Shown here: piece by piece, positions 43,055-50,683 of the stretch
Position numbering within the stretch: the stretch's first letter is position 1
Layout: each line of letters begins with the position of its first letter
Source of the DNA: Halobacillus salinarum
Lineage (GTDB): Bacteria > Bacillota > Bacilli > Bacillales > Halobacillaceae
Assembly (NCBI RefSeq): GCF_022919095.1
Contig: NZ_CP095073.1
Coordinates: 3,038,001 to 3,102,000, forward strand
DNA: 64,000 bases
Direction: 5' to 3'
The notes under the pieces: generated by a model
What the model was told of the DNA's origin: nothing
Seen by the model: the letters and a program-made list of their open reading frames with translations, nothing else
The model's database searches: none
Translations under genes and position numbers: made by a program

Positions 43055-43249
43055 TTAGATCACTTGATGCTGTTCTACTTGAGATTCTTGATCTCGAATC
43101 CACGCGTCGATGGTTTCCTGTGAAAAGAAGATTCTTCGACGAATCCTGAAATGTGGTATTTCATCGGTGCGGACCATGGTGTAAATAGTATCTTTGCATA
43201 CGCCTAAGTAATCAGCTGCTTCATGGACAGTCATAGTACGTCGGTTCAT
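43055..43249 (-). CDS. Excisionase-family HTH_17 protein
   Basis: 64 residues. T-V-H-E-A-A-D-Y-L-G-V-C-K-D-T-I-Y-T-M-V-R-T-D-E-I-P is a MerR/excisionase winged helix. Candidate Xis or early repressor; it lies on the early lytic transcript, not beside the integrase. Confidence 0.8.
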   Translation of the reverse strand: MNRRTMTVHEAADYLGVCKDTIYTMVRTDEIPHFRIRRRIFFSQETIDAWIRDQESQVEQHQVI

Positions 43250-43318
43250 TTAGGTCACCTCCTAAACAGGATTTTGCTCCCCTTCTATCGAATGGATTTA
43301 GTGGAAAGGGGGAGAAAA

Positions 43319-43588
43319 ATGTCATTTTTAAAAGATGCGGAAGAACTATTCGAAACAATCGACAAGCAGCTAATAGAAGGAATGATTGACGAAAGATTGA
43401 GTGAAGCATCTAATCACCATTTCAATGAATTGAAAAAACAGGGATTAACTGGTGAAGAATTAACCAGAGCTCATTCAACCGCGATGGCTGTAGAGTCCGT
43501 CCGTCAATCAACTTTCATTGCTTGTTTACTTAAATCATTTGATCCGGATGACTACGATCCAAAGGATTTTCTTACTCTTGTGAAGTAA
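43319..43588 (+). CDS. Uncharacterised plus-strand gene in the early region
   Basis: 89 residues from ATG 43319 (AAGGGGGAG upstream). Helical, acidic; H-H-F-N-E-L-K-K-Q-G-L-T-G-E-E-L-T-R-A-H. Opposite to the early operon and converging with the 43572 gene (17-nt overlap). Function unknown. Confidence 0.6.
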   Translation: MSFLKDAEELFETIDKQLIEGMIDERLSEASNHHFNELKKQGLTGEELTRAHSTAMAVESVRQSTFIACLLKSFDPDDYDPKDFLTLVK

Positions 43589-43715
43589 GTTTCTTTAATC
43601 TTTGTGATGAAATCTGTTTTGGCAAACTTTTTTCCAATTTAGGATGATCAGGACTTTTTTTGGTCGCCAATTTATTGGCGGCCAAACTATTGAAAAGTAG
43701 GTCTTTAATTTTCAT
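43572..43715 (-). CDS. Small basic early protein, 47 residues
   Basis: ATG 43715 behind a near-perfect GGGGAGGTGATC site, directly downstream of the Cro-like gene. M-K-I-K-D-L-L-F-N-S-L-A-A-N-K-L, then Lys/Ser/Gln-rich. No homology recognised, but the site and packing support it. Confidence 0.6.
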   Translation of the reverse strand: MKIKDLLFNSLAANKLATKKSPDHPKLEKSLPKQISSQRLKKLTSQE

Positions 43716-43970
43716 TTAGATCACCTCCCCTGATTCATTAGTTTCCATTTTGGTAACTTTTTGTTTAAAAAAAAGGTTTTCAATTGGTACACCGAGGACG
43801 GTGGAGACTATAGCCAACTTTTCAGCTGGAAATTTACTCTTTCCTGACTCTAGATAAAAGTAACCGTTAGGACTGCTATATCCAAGAAGATTGGACATCC
43901 TTTCCAACGAAATACCATTCTTTTTTCTAATCGTTTTGATTTTCTCTAAATCAACCTTTTGGTCGTACAC
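43716..43970 (-). CDS. Cro-like XRE repressor, first early lytic gene
   Basis: 84 residues, GTG start with GGAGGTGATTAC. HTH: I-S-L-E-R-M-S-N-L-L-G-Y-S-S-P-N-G-Y-F-Y-L-E. Divergent from the CI-like repressor across a region with four operators; by position it is Cro. Confidence 0.8.
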   Translation of the reverse strand: MYDQKVDLEKIKTIRKKNGISLERMSNLLGYSSPNGYFYLESGKSKFPAEKLAIVSTVLGVPIENLFFKQKVTKMETNESGEVI

Positions 43971-43985
43971 GTAATCACCTCCTTG

Positions 43986-44083
43986 TTACCAATACGGTAA
44001 CTTAATTCATATTATATATTACCATATTGGAAAAGTAAACATAAAATTACCGTTTCGGAAATATTTTTTTACCAATTCGGTAA
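43986..44083. promoter_or_regulatory. Genetic switch: four operators and two divergent promoters
   Basis: Operators of the form TTACC-N4-CGGTAA at 43986-44000, 44019-44033, 44047-44061 and 44069-44083 (the middle two imperfect). Leftward promoter: TTTACT (44034-44039), 17-nt spacer, TATAAT (44011-44016), with operator 2 in the spacer. Rightward promoter: TTTACC (44068-44073), 16-nt spacer, TAAAAT (44090-44095), overlapped by operator 4. Confidence 0.75.
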
Positions 44084-44132
44084 GAATGATAAAATAAAGA
44101 TATATTGAATACTTTTGGAAGGAAGATCTTCC

Positions 44133-44537
44133 TTGAATATTATTGGAAAACGGATTAAACAATTACGTGAGAATAACAACCTTTCGCAAAAGAGGGTATC
44201 TGAGGCACTTGGAGTATCTAACGTGCAACTATCTAGGTATGAATCGGGTTCTAGGCAACCCGACTACGAGACTCTTAAAAAAATCGCAGATTACTTCGAA
44301 GTTTCAATCGATTACTTGTTCGGGAGATCTTTTAACTCAAAAGATGATATCGTTACAGAGGAATTTGATTCAATAAAAGAAATCAACAAACTTTTGGATA
44401 AGTACGAAATCGACGATTTGTCGTTCTTCGATATTGAGAAGTGGAAATCGATGAGTCCGGAGCAGATTCGCGAGTTGGAGAGTTATTTTCAATATCTGGT
44501 TCAAAAGTCTAAGGAAATTGGAGAAAATAGAAATTAA
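44133..44537 (+). CDS. CI-type phage repressor (XRE)
   Basis: 134 residues from TTG 44133 (AAGGAAG 7 nt away). HTH at about 10-45 (L-S-Q-K-R-V-S-E-A-L-G-V-S-N-V-Q-L-S-R-Y-E), then a helical C-terminal region without a LexA-like protease domain. Such short repressors (as in ICEBs1 or phi105) are inactivated by an ImmA-type protease; an ImmA lies at 55491. Confidence 0.85.
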   Translation: MNIIGKRIKQLRENNNLSQKRVSEALGVSNVQLSRYESGSRQPDYETLKKIADYFEVSIDYLFGRSFNSKDDIVTEEFDSIKEINKLLDKYEIDDLSFFDIEKWKSMSPEQIRELESYFQYLVQKSKEIGENRN

Positions 44538-44582
44538 TAGTAAAATAACAAGTAAAAATACCTGTAAACTAATCCATTTTTA

Positions 44583-44611
44583 CCCTATAATGGTACTATA
44601 TGATTATAGGG
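44583..44611 (+). promoter_or_regulatory. Promoter and inverted repeat of the PRTase-DprA-HAD-Kiwa operon
   Basis: CCCTATAAT (44583-44591) is mirrored by ATTATAGGG (44603-44611) with an 11-nt centre. The left arm contains the -10 (TATAAT, 44586-44591) and the right arm the start of the ribosome-binding site. A weak -35 (TGTAAA) is 17 nt upstream. Fits an autoregulatory operator. Confidence 0.55.
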
Positions 44612-44624
44612 GGAAGAATAAATC

Positions 44625-45161
44625 ATGGTATTTTTACACAAAAACTTTAGCGAAGATACTCTAATTAAAGTTCACAATTATTTTCCATATAGAAATAATG
44701 ATGGTAGTTTAAATGAATCGTTTGATAGAAATAGTGGGTTGATTTTAGATGTCAAAGAAGGAAAATTAAATGGGATTAATTATTTCTACGAAAAAATCAA
44801 TCCAAAACTAATTGAAGGAATACCTCTAAGCTATGTTCCCTCATCAAATTCTGAAAATAAAAACTCTGGTATAAGAAAGTTAGTACAAAAACTAGCATCA
44901 AATAACAGAGTGGATGCAACAAATTGTCTGGATCGACATCAAACCATCCAAAAAGCAGCACTTGGTGGTCCCAGAAATGAACAGGTCCACTATAATAGTA
45001 TTAAAGTAGTAAATCATAAATTAATAATAAATAAAGAAGTATTACTTATTGATGACATTACAACAACAGGTACTTCTTTAAGAGCTTGTAAAAATTTATT
45101 GCTACAAGCTGGCGCTAGACAAGTATTTACTTTAGCTCTAGGGAAAACCAAGAGAGATTAG
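44625..45161 (+). CDS. Phosphoribosyltransferase-domain protein (ShosT-like)
   Basis: 178 residues. Carries the PRPP-binding loop L-L-I-D-D-I-T-T-T-G-T-S (about 140-151) of type I phosphoribosyltransferases, with a ComF-like layout but no Zn-finger. Twelve bases upstream of a DprA-like gene, the arrangement of ShosTA toxin-antitoxin defence systems, where the PRTase is the toxic part and is thought to disturb nucleotide metabolism. First gene of a five-gene operon. AT-rich against the phage structural genes. The ShosTA assignment is by domain pair and order, not by alignment. Confidence 0.75.
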   Translation: MVFLHKNFSEDTLIKVHNYFPYRNNDGSLNESFDRNSGLILDVKEGKLNGINYFYEKINPKLIEGIPLSYVPSSNSENKNSGIRKLVQKLASNNRVDATNCLDRHQTIQKAALGGPRNEQVHYNSIKVVNHKLIINKEVLLIDDITTTGTSLRACKNLLLQAGARQVFTLALGKTKRD

Positions 45162-45173
45162 AGGTGTTTTATC

Positions 45174-46283
45174 TTGAGTACAAGTTTGTGGTTATCTATG
45201 ACAAAAATAAAAGGGCTTGGACCAAAGTCATTAATAAATTTATATAAGCTGGATCCTAATTTAAGTTTTAATAGCTTATTAAACTTAAATAAAGAATCCC
45301 TTTTAACTTCTCTTAAAAATACAAATATAGTAAACTCTCTTCAAGATAAGGAGTATTTAAAAAAGCTAATTCTTGAGAGCGATCATGAAATTAAGAAATA
45401 TAAAGAACAAAATATTGAAGTAATATCAATTACTGATAGTAGATATCCTTTAAAACTAAGAGAGATTGAAGATCCGCCTGCTATATTGTATTGCAGAGGA
45501 AATTTAGATGCGTTAAATATTCAAAAGAAAATAGCGGTAATCGGAACTAGAAAAGCTACTTCAAAAGGTAGAAATGCAGCCGCAAAAATTGCCTCTGCAT
45601 TCGTAGGAATGAATTATGCGATTGTAAGTGGGTTAGCTGAAGGTATTGACTCTGCTGGCCATAGAGGTGCTTTAGAAGCAAAAGGTATAACAATAGCTAT
45701 ATTACCTGGAGGGGTGGATCAAAATTCAGTCTATCCGGCAAAAAATCGGGCTCTTGCTGAGGAAATTGTGGCTAATAACGGACTTCTAGTGTCTGAATAT
45801 GCTCCTGGTAAAAGACCATTTAAAGCAAGCTTTGTGCAAAGAGATAGATTGCAAAGTGGGATGAGTTTAGGAGTATGTCCAGTACAGACTGATATCAAAG
45901 GTGGTACTCAACATACAATTAAGTTTTCAAAAGAACAGAAGAGAATATTATTTTGTCCAGTTCCCTCTGAAAAAGGTTATGAGAATATTACAGTTTACAA
46001 TGGGATAAGCAAAATGATATCTGATAATAGTGCAATTGTTTTAAATGATAAAGAAGATTATGTAAAACTTGACAACTTAATGTCCACACTCTTAAAAGAA
46101 GAGAAATTAATAGACAACGAAACTGAATCCGAACAAGTAGATTTATTTAATCAAAGTAATCTAGCTATGGACGACTATGACAAAAATTCTATAGAAGTTG
46201 CAATATCTGACTTATGTTATTACGCAAAAAAGCTCGGCCTATCAATAAATGAAGTATTTGATTTAATAAAAAACAAATGGTAA
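45174..46283 (+). CDS. DprA/Smf-like protein (ShosA-like)
   Basis: 369 residues, TTG start. About 1-75 is a helix-hairpin-helix/SAM-like region (I-K-G-L-G-P-K-S-L). About 100-290 is the DprA Rossmann domain (A-V-I-G-T-R, I-V-S-G-L-A-E-G-I-D-x-x-x-H-x-G-A-L, L-P-G-G-V-D, Y-P). The canonical F-P-x-R-N-R-I-I is replaced by F-V-Q-R-D-R-L-Q, and a Q-T-D-I-K-G-G-T-Q-H-T segment takes the place of S-G-S. About 80 C-terminal residues lack the winged helix of true DprA. More likely an antitoxin or sensor than a transformation protein. Confidence 0.8.
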   Translation: MSTSLWLSMTKIKGLGPKSLINLYKLDPNLSFNSLLNLNKESLLTSLKNTNIVNSLQDKEYLKKLILESDHEIKKYKEQNIEVISITDSRYPLKLREIEDPPAILYCRGNLDALNIQKKIAVIGTRKATSKGRNAAAKIASAFVGMNYAIVSGLAEGIDSAGHRGALEAKGITIAILPGGVDQNSVYPAKNRALAEEIVANNGLLVSEYAPGKRPFKASFVQRDRLQSGMSLGVCPVQTDIKGGTQHTIKFSKEQKRILFCPVPSEKGYENITVYNGISKMISDNSAIVLNDKEDYVKLDNLMSTLLKEEKLIDNETESEQVDLFNQSNLAMDDYDKNSIEVAISDLCYYAKKLGLSINEVFDLIKNKW

Positions 46284-46300
46284 TAAAAGGGGTTTTTTCA

Positions 46301-46819
46301 TTGCTAAAAGGAATAATATTTGATTTAGATGAAACTCTAGTAGATTCCACTGCGTTAAAAAACTTTAGAGACAGAAGAGATTGGAATAGCTGTTATAGCA
46401 GTCTGAATTCGTCTTATTTATACAAAGGTACTAATGATTTACTGGAATTTTGTAAAGAAAAAGGGGTGAAAATAGGGATAGTCACTATGGCACCTCGTAA
46501 ATATGCTTATAAAATATTAAAGTTTCATCATATTAATTATGATTGCTTAATTGCTTATCATGACGTGACTAAAAGAAAACCACATTCTGAACCAATGATA
46601 AAATGCCTAGAGGCTTTAAAACTAAAGGCGAATGAAGTAATTTCATTTGGTGACGACCTTAAAGATTTATCTTCATCCTTAAATGCAGGAATTAAGGCTT
46701 TTGGAGTAAGTTGGGGAGTCCAAGATCGAAATACACTTCTCAAAGGAGGGGCTGAAGAAGTATTTGACGAATTTGAACAAATTGGAAAATTTATTAATAA
46801 AGAGCATTCTTTTAATTAA
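46301..46819 (+). CDS. HAD-family phosphatase, third gene of the defence operon
   Basis: 172 residues from TTG 46301 (AAAAGGGG 8 nt upstream). D-L-D-E-T (8-12, nucleophile region), T-M-A-P (motif II), K-R-K-P (motif III) and F-G-D-D-L-K-D (motif IV) are all intact. Seventeen bases behind the DprA-like gene. Might remove the product of the PRTase or act as effector (inference). Confidence 0.85.
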   Translation: MLKGIIFDLDETLVDSTALKNFRDRRDWNSCYSSLNSSYLYKGTNDLLEFCKEKGVKIGIVTMAPRKYAYKILKFHHINYDCLIAYHDVTKRKPHSEPMIKCLEALKLKANEVISFGDDLKDLSSSLNAGIKAFGVSWGVQDRNTLLKGGAEEVFDEFEQIGKFINKEHSFN

Positions 46820-46878
46820 CTTAGTGATTGGTTAAGAGCTATTCATATGCAATTACAGATTATAGAGGAGGATCTCAT

Positions 46879-47484
46879 ATAGAAAACAGAAAAATTGAAT
46901 GGGAAAAAATAGAACTATATATTATCTCGCTTTGGTTACTTTTTCTATTAATTTTCATAGTAACAATTGATATTCCTCTCTATTTTAAGAAGGATTGGAA
47001 ATTTATTGGAATTGTCGAATTATTAAAAATGAACATCCTTCCAGTTTCTTCACTTTTTTTACTTATTTTAGGGATTATTTTCGCTAGTCGCTTCAAATAT
47101 AAGTTAAGTGGAAGTAATAGAACTCCTTTTAAGATACATAAGATTCAAAATATTAATTATGAACACCTCACCTTCCTTTCGACATATATTGTTCCTTTAA
47201 TAGCATTTGATCTAAGCAAAATTAAGTACGTTATTGTTTTAATTATACTTCTCGTTACAATTGGTGGTATATACATAAAAACAGATTTGTTTTACGCAAA
47301 TCCTTCATTAGCACTCTTAGGTTATCGAATTTATAAAGTAGATGGAATTTTTTATAGAGGAGGAGAAAGTAACACTCGAGAAGACCTTGTTATTATTTCC
47401 AGAGAAAAGCTAAAAAGAGGTATGAAAGTCAGTTATAAAGAGATTAACGATAATATCTATTATGTGAGGGTCGAAAATGGATAA
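46879..47484 (+). CDS. kwaA: KwaA-like membrane subunit of a Kiwa defence system
   Basis: Four membrane helices in the first 150 residues followed by a cytosolic tail of about 55 residues, the KwaA layout. In Kiwa, KwaA senses membrane events at phage attachment and anchors KwaB. The frame is open from a TTG at 46828 without a ribosome-binding site, whereas AGAGGAGG lies exactly 7 nt before an ATA at 46879. I take ATA 46879 as start (201 aa). It overlaps kwaB by 8 nt. Confidence 0.75.
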   Translation: MENRKIEWEKIELYIISLWLLFLLIFIVTIDIPLYFKKDWKFIGIVELLKMNILPVSSLFLLILGIIFASRFKYKLSGSNRTPFKIHKIQNINYEHLTFLSTYIVPLIAFDLSKIKYVIVLIILLVTIGGIYIKTDLFYANPSLALLGYRIYKVDGIFYRGGESNTREDLVIISREKLKRGMKVSYKEINDNIYYVRVENG

Positions 47485-48436
47485 AAAAGACTTAAGCAAA
47501 ATATTAAATAAGTTCATTTTAAACAAAGAAAGCATACTAGCAGAAATATACTTTGTTTTAAAGGAAAATGAGAATACGATACTAAGATTTGTCGACTTGG
47601 AAGAGTCTGCTCAAAAAGAAACCACGAGACAAATAATTGATAATTTCGAAAAAAATCTAGTAAACGATGATGAAGTAAGTGTAATATCTATTTCAAATTC
47701 TGATGACAGAAATAACGTGATTTATGAATATGATTTAGAGGAAGTACCTGAAGATCTAACTATTGTCAATGAAGTGAAAGTAAATGATGAAATAAAAAAC
47801 TTCTCATTTTCTGATGACAGCTTAGAGAGCTTGCATAGTATTATGATATTGTTAGTTCATGAAGAGAATAGCATCATAACTTTCAAGAAAAATTATCCTA
47901 TTAATTTAATAAGAAAAGACGGAATTAACCTTATGAAATTTAGATTTAAAAATAATACAAGATTTATAAATTTAGATGAAGATATCGTAAAAATAAGCCC
48001 GTCTTTTGACATTTTCAAAGTAGATTCTACACTTTTTATTAACGAACTTAAGGTACTAGAGAAATTTTTCGGGTTCCACGATATTATTGAAAAGAAAGCA
48101 AAAAAATGTATTGAAACAATAAATGGAAATGAAATTTTAGAAAACCCTGAAGATTTAATTGAATTAGTAGAAGACGATATTTCATTTGCAAGAAAGCTAA
48201 CCAAAGTTAATAGCTCATCACCTGTTTTGGGAAACATACCTGGAGAGACAATTATACAATTTGTGAAAGATTATCCAAGTCTAAATGGAAAATTTCGATT
48301 TAACGAAGAAGGTAGCAGAATTTTACTAACTTCGAAGAAATCTAAAAATTTATTTGTAAAACTTCTCAACGATGATTTCTTACATTCTGAATTAACCAAA
48401 AGATATTATGATAGTCTAGCGAAGGACTCACTTTAA
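47477..48436 (+). CDS. kwaB: KwaB (DUF4868) subunit of a Kiwa defence system
   Basis: 319 residues, the expected KwaB size. The DUF4868 pattern is clear: F-D-I-F-K-V-D-S-T-L-F-I-N in the middle, a helical segment with A-K-K-C-I-E-T-I, K-L-T-K-V, and the ending L-L-N-D-D-F-L-H-S-E-L-T-K-R-Y-Y-D-S. KwaB binds DNA and blocks phage replication and late transcription in studied systems. Last gene of the operon; followed by a terminator-like hairpin. Confidence 0.85.
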   Translation: MDKKDLSKILNKFILNKESILAEIYFVLKENENTILRFVDLEESAQKETTRQIIDNFEKNLVNDDEVSVISISNSDDRNNVIYEYDLEEVPEDLTIVNEVKVNDEIKNFSFSDDSLESLHSIMILLVHEENSIITFKKNYPINLIRKDGINLMKFRFKNNTRFINLDEDIVKISPSFDIFKVDSTLFINELKVLEKFFGFHDIIEKKAKKCIETINGNEILENPEDLIELVEDDISFARKLTKVNSSSPVLGNIPGETIIQFVKDYPSLNGKFRFNEEGSRILLTSKKSKNLFVKLLNDDFLHSELTKRYYDSLAKDSL

Positions 48437-48497
48437 AATGATCAATAAATAGGCGAGAAAAATTCAACGTCAATAATAATTTGCTTATTGCAATATA

Positions 48498-48530
48498 AAA
48501 CGGGAAATCATTAATTTGATTTCCTGTTTC
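48498..48530 (+). terminator. Hairpin after kwaB
   Basis: AAACGGGAAATCA (48498-48510) pairs with TGATTTCCTGTTT (48517-48529, one G-T), followed by a weak T-tract. Confidence 0.65.
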
Positions 48531-48598
48531 ATCTCTAACAAAATTTATAATTAATTCCCTTTCATTTACTTGAATGGGGTTAAATAACACTAGTGAAA

Positions 48599-48712
48599 TT
48601 AATTACAGTTTGAATGATTGCGTTCCCCACTAAACTCCTTTGCCTGATAGTTAGGCAGCCATTTCACCCCTATTGCTAACGTTCCATTGAAATCAAATAA
48701 TATTGCTTTCAT
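48599..48712 (-). pseudogene. Truncated HAD-family gene, N-terminal piece
   Basis: GGAGGATGAGTA before ATG 48712, then M-K-A-I-L-F-D-F-N-G-T-L, the HAD motif I, after which similarity stops and the frame closes at 37 codons. It looks like the head of a hydrolase gene cut by recombination. The rest of 48437-48782 holds no gene I can support. Confidence 0.5.
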
Positions 48713-48782
48713 TACTCATCCTCCATATTTCATTTATTAAGATTCCTATTAATGCAGCCGTGGTAGTTGTTTTGATGGAAGT

Positions 48783-49076
48783 CTAATTTGACATTGTGAT
48801 CCAGCACTTCTCTTTATAAGATTCGCGCTCAATAAACGCTCCAAGATTTACCTTTATCATTCTTCCCTTCACAATATATGTACTTGTTTTTGCTCTAAAA
48901 AACTGCCTTGCACCTGTGTATGTAGTGTACCAACGATTTCCAATAATTTCGTATCCGCTCATATCCTTTGAGGAAAACACAACTGGATAAAATGATCGAT
49001 CAAAAATCCCATCAACCAATTCAATGATTCCTACATTTCCTTTGATATCTTTCCAAATCGTTAATAATTTTCCCAT
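48783..49076 (-). CDS. Uncharacterised protein
   Basis: 97 residues from ATG 49076 (CAGGAG 9 nt away). Predicted beta-rich with aromatic residues (N-R-W-Y-T-T-Y-T-G-A-R-Q-F-F-R). No domain recognised. Upstream neighbour of the Mrr-like gene on the same strand. Confidence 0.5.
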   Translation of the reverse strand: MGKLLTIWKDIKGNVGIIELVDGIFDRSFYPVVFSSKDMSGYEIIGNRWYTTYTGARQFFRAKTSTYIVKGRMIKVNLGAFIERESYKEKCWITMSN

Positions 49077-49221
49077 CCTCCTCAACTCCTGAACATCGTT
49101 GTATGTGCATTAAGGCATGTTTTTAGTGATGAAATATATCCCAACACTAACCATCATTAAATAGGCCATGAATGAACTAGAAAAGTCATCATTCCCTTAT
49201 GAATGTCAGTAAATACAATTT

Positions 49222-49812
49222 TCAACTAACTCTACTTGCAGTGTCCTTTTTTCTGTTTACTTTAAGCATTAACCCTACTAACTGCACCCTATCGATAAGC
49301 CTCACATTATTTGTTTGAGCAAGTTTTTTAGGTGCTACTGTGTATTCGCTGTTGGTTACTACCCATGCTTCCTGAGCTTTATAATAATTTTGAGAACTAT
49401 GTACTTCTTGTACAGCTTTAATCCCTACATTCTTTGAATATCGTTTGGCTTGTACCACTATAACTTTTGAGTCCTTTTTCAACACTAAATCAGCACCGTA
49501 ATCACCATTAATCTTAGTAACTTTTGCTTGATATCCTAAATTTTGAAACAAAACGGATAGATACTTCTCAAACTGGGAACCTTTCATACGATCAATTTCC
49601 CCAATCCCAGAAGCCTTTATTTTTTGTTTTTCTACTGACCTACGGTAAAGAACCACAATGATCATGAGTACAACGCTGATAACTGTAACTACACCTGCAA
49701 TCGTTAGAGATTTTGTTAGTAAAAATACTGACAAAGCTATAATTACTAATGCCATTCTAGTCACTTCTTCAATTTGATCATTTTTTCTCTTATTTTTTGT
49801 TTTTCTTCCCAC
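49222..49812 (-). CDS. Membrane-anchored Mrr-like restriction endonuclease
   Basis: 196 residues. Two membrane helices (about 20-36 and 39-56), then a PD-(D/E)xK fold of the Mrr_cat type: E82 (Q-F-E-K-Y-L), D108 (D-Y-G-A-D-L-V) and Q121-A-K123. Mrr enzymes cut modified DNA; membrane anchoring would place cleavage at the point of DNA entry (inference). Similar small membrane Mrr proteins occur in Bacillus chromosomes and islands. Confidence 0.85.
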   Translation of the reverse strand: MGRKTKNKRKNDQIEEVTRMALVIIALSVFLLTKSLTIAGVVTVISVVLMIIVVLYRRSVEKQKIKASGIGEIDRMKGSQFEKYLSVLFQNLGYQAKVTKINGDYGADLVLKKDSKVIVVQAKRYSKNVGIKAVQEVHSSQNYYKAQEAWVVTNSEYTVAPKKLAQTNNVRLIDRVQLVGLMLKVNRKKDTASRVS

Positions 49813-49918
49813 TCTATAACCACCTTTCTAATTCAAATTCATATTTTTTAATCTTTATGGACCATTTCAATTATACTATAAAATTAGTAAAATTAAGGTT
49901 GCATATGAAATTTTATCT

Positions 49919-49984
49919 AGGAGGTAATTCATTTGGGATTCGGTTTTCGCAAAAGCTTTAAAGTCGCTCCTGGAGTCCGTATGA
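49919..49984 (+). repeat. 66-bp direct repeat, copy 1
   Basis: Identical to 50592-50657 (673 bp apart). Each copy starts at AGGAGG and covers the ribosome-binding site plus the first 17 codons of a DUF4236-like gene. Confidence 0.9.
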
Positions 49985-50007
49985 TGGAAGTAAAAAGAAG
50001 TGGATAA
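49933..50007 (+). pseudogene. DUF4236 N-terminal fragment, copy 1
   Basis: TTG start, then G-F-G-F-R-K-S-F-K-V-A-P-G-V-R-M, the conserved DUF4236 start, after which the frame runs into unrelated sequence and stops at 24 codons. A terminator follows at 50037-50075. Confidence 0.65.
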
Positions 50008-50036
50008 TGAAAAGAGTAATAATAATAACAATAACC

Positions 50037-50075
50037 AAAACACCTACCAAAAATTGAATTAGGTAGGTGTTTTTC
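50037..50075 (+). terminator. Terminator after DUF4236 fragment 1
   Basis: ACACCTACC (50040-50048) with GGTAGGTGT (50062-50070), then TTTT. Probably the original terminator of the full-length gene. Confidence 0.8.
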
Positions 50076-50164
50076 TAAGAGGATAATTCACACCCTCTGA
50101 ATGGCAGTTAGGCTGAATTATATCCTAAGTGATTCCATAGAATCGTTAAGCTAATTAAAAATTT

Positions 50165-50260
50165 TCACTTTTTATATTTGTTTCTTTTCACCGCTACCAT
50201 CACACATACTAAGGCTCCAATAAAACTTGAAAAAATTGCAATAAAAGCTGCATTGTCCAT
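50165..50260 (-). CDS. Small membrane peptide resembling type I toxins, 31 residues
   Basis: GGAGGTATTAAC before ATG 50260. One hydrophobic helix (A-A-F-I-A-I-F-S-S-F-I-G-A-L-V-C-V-M-V-A) and a K/R-rich tail, the build of small toxic peptides such as BsrG or holin-like toxins. No antisense antitoxin promoter identified. Lies between the two 66-bp repeats. Confidence 0.5.
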   Translation of the reverse strand: MDNAAFIAIFSSFIGALVCVMVAVKRNKYKK

Positions 50261-50591
50261 GTTAATACCTCCAAACTATGTAATGTAACAAATAAAACTG
50301 TTAATCGCTCACATTAGGAAGGATAAGAACCTCTAATCTTCCCTCCATAATCACTCTTTATTGGGAACTAAGCTTCTGATCAATTTCGTTTAGCGTCTTT
50401 TGTACAACAACTACTGAATCTCATTGTTTATGTATTAGCAAATAACTTCATCAGATTCTCTCCCTTTTACATTTATGAAAAATAATCTTTATATGGAAAA
50501 TTATTATAATCCAGTCTATCATATAGATTAGTAGGTTTGGCATGATTGCTCCTACTTGGTTAGGTAAAAAAGCTCAATATTATTTAATAGC

Positions 50592-50657
50592 AGGAGGTAA
50601 TTCATTTGGGATTCGGTTTTCGCAAAAGCTTTAAAGTCGCTCCTGGAGTCCGTATGA
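50592..50657 (+). repeat. 66-bp direct repeat, copy 2
   Basis: Perfect copy of 49919-49984. Confidence 0.9.
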
Positions 50658-50683
50658 ATGAGCATTTTAAGCAAACCTTCTAA
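50606..50683 (+). pseudogene. DUF4236 N-terminal fragment, copy 2
   Basis: Same first 17 codons as copy 1, then a different out-of-family tail (N-E-H-F-K-Q-T-F) and stop. Confidence 0.65.

Noticed and set aside
48366-48590. 74-codon ORF opposite the end of kwaB
   Set aside because: No ribosome-binding site and it is antisense to the conserved KwaB C-terminus and the terminator.
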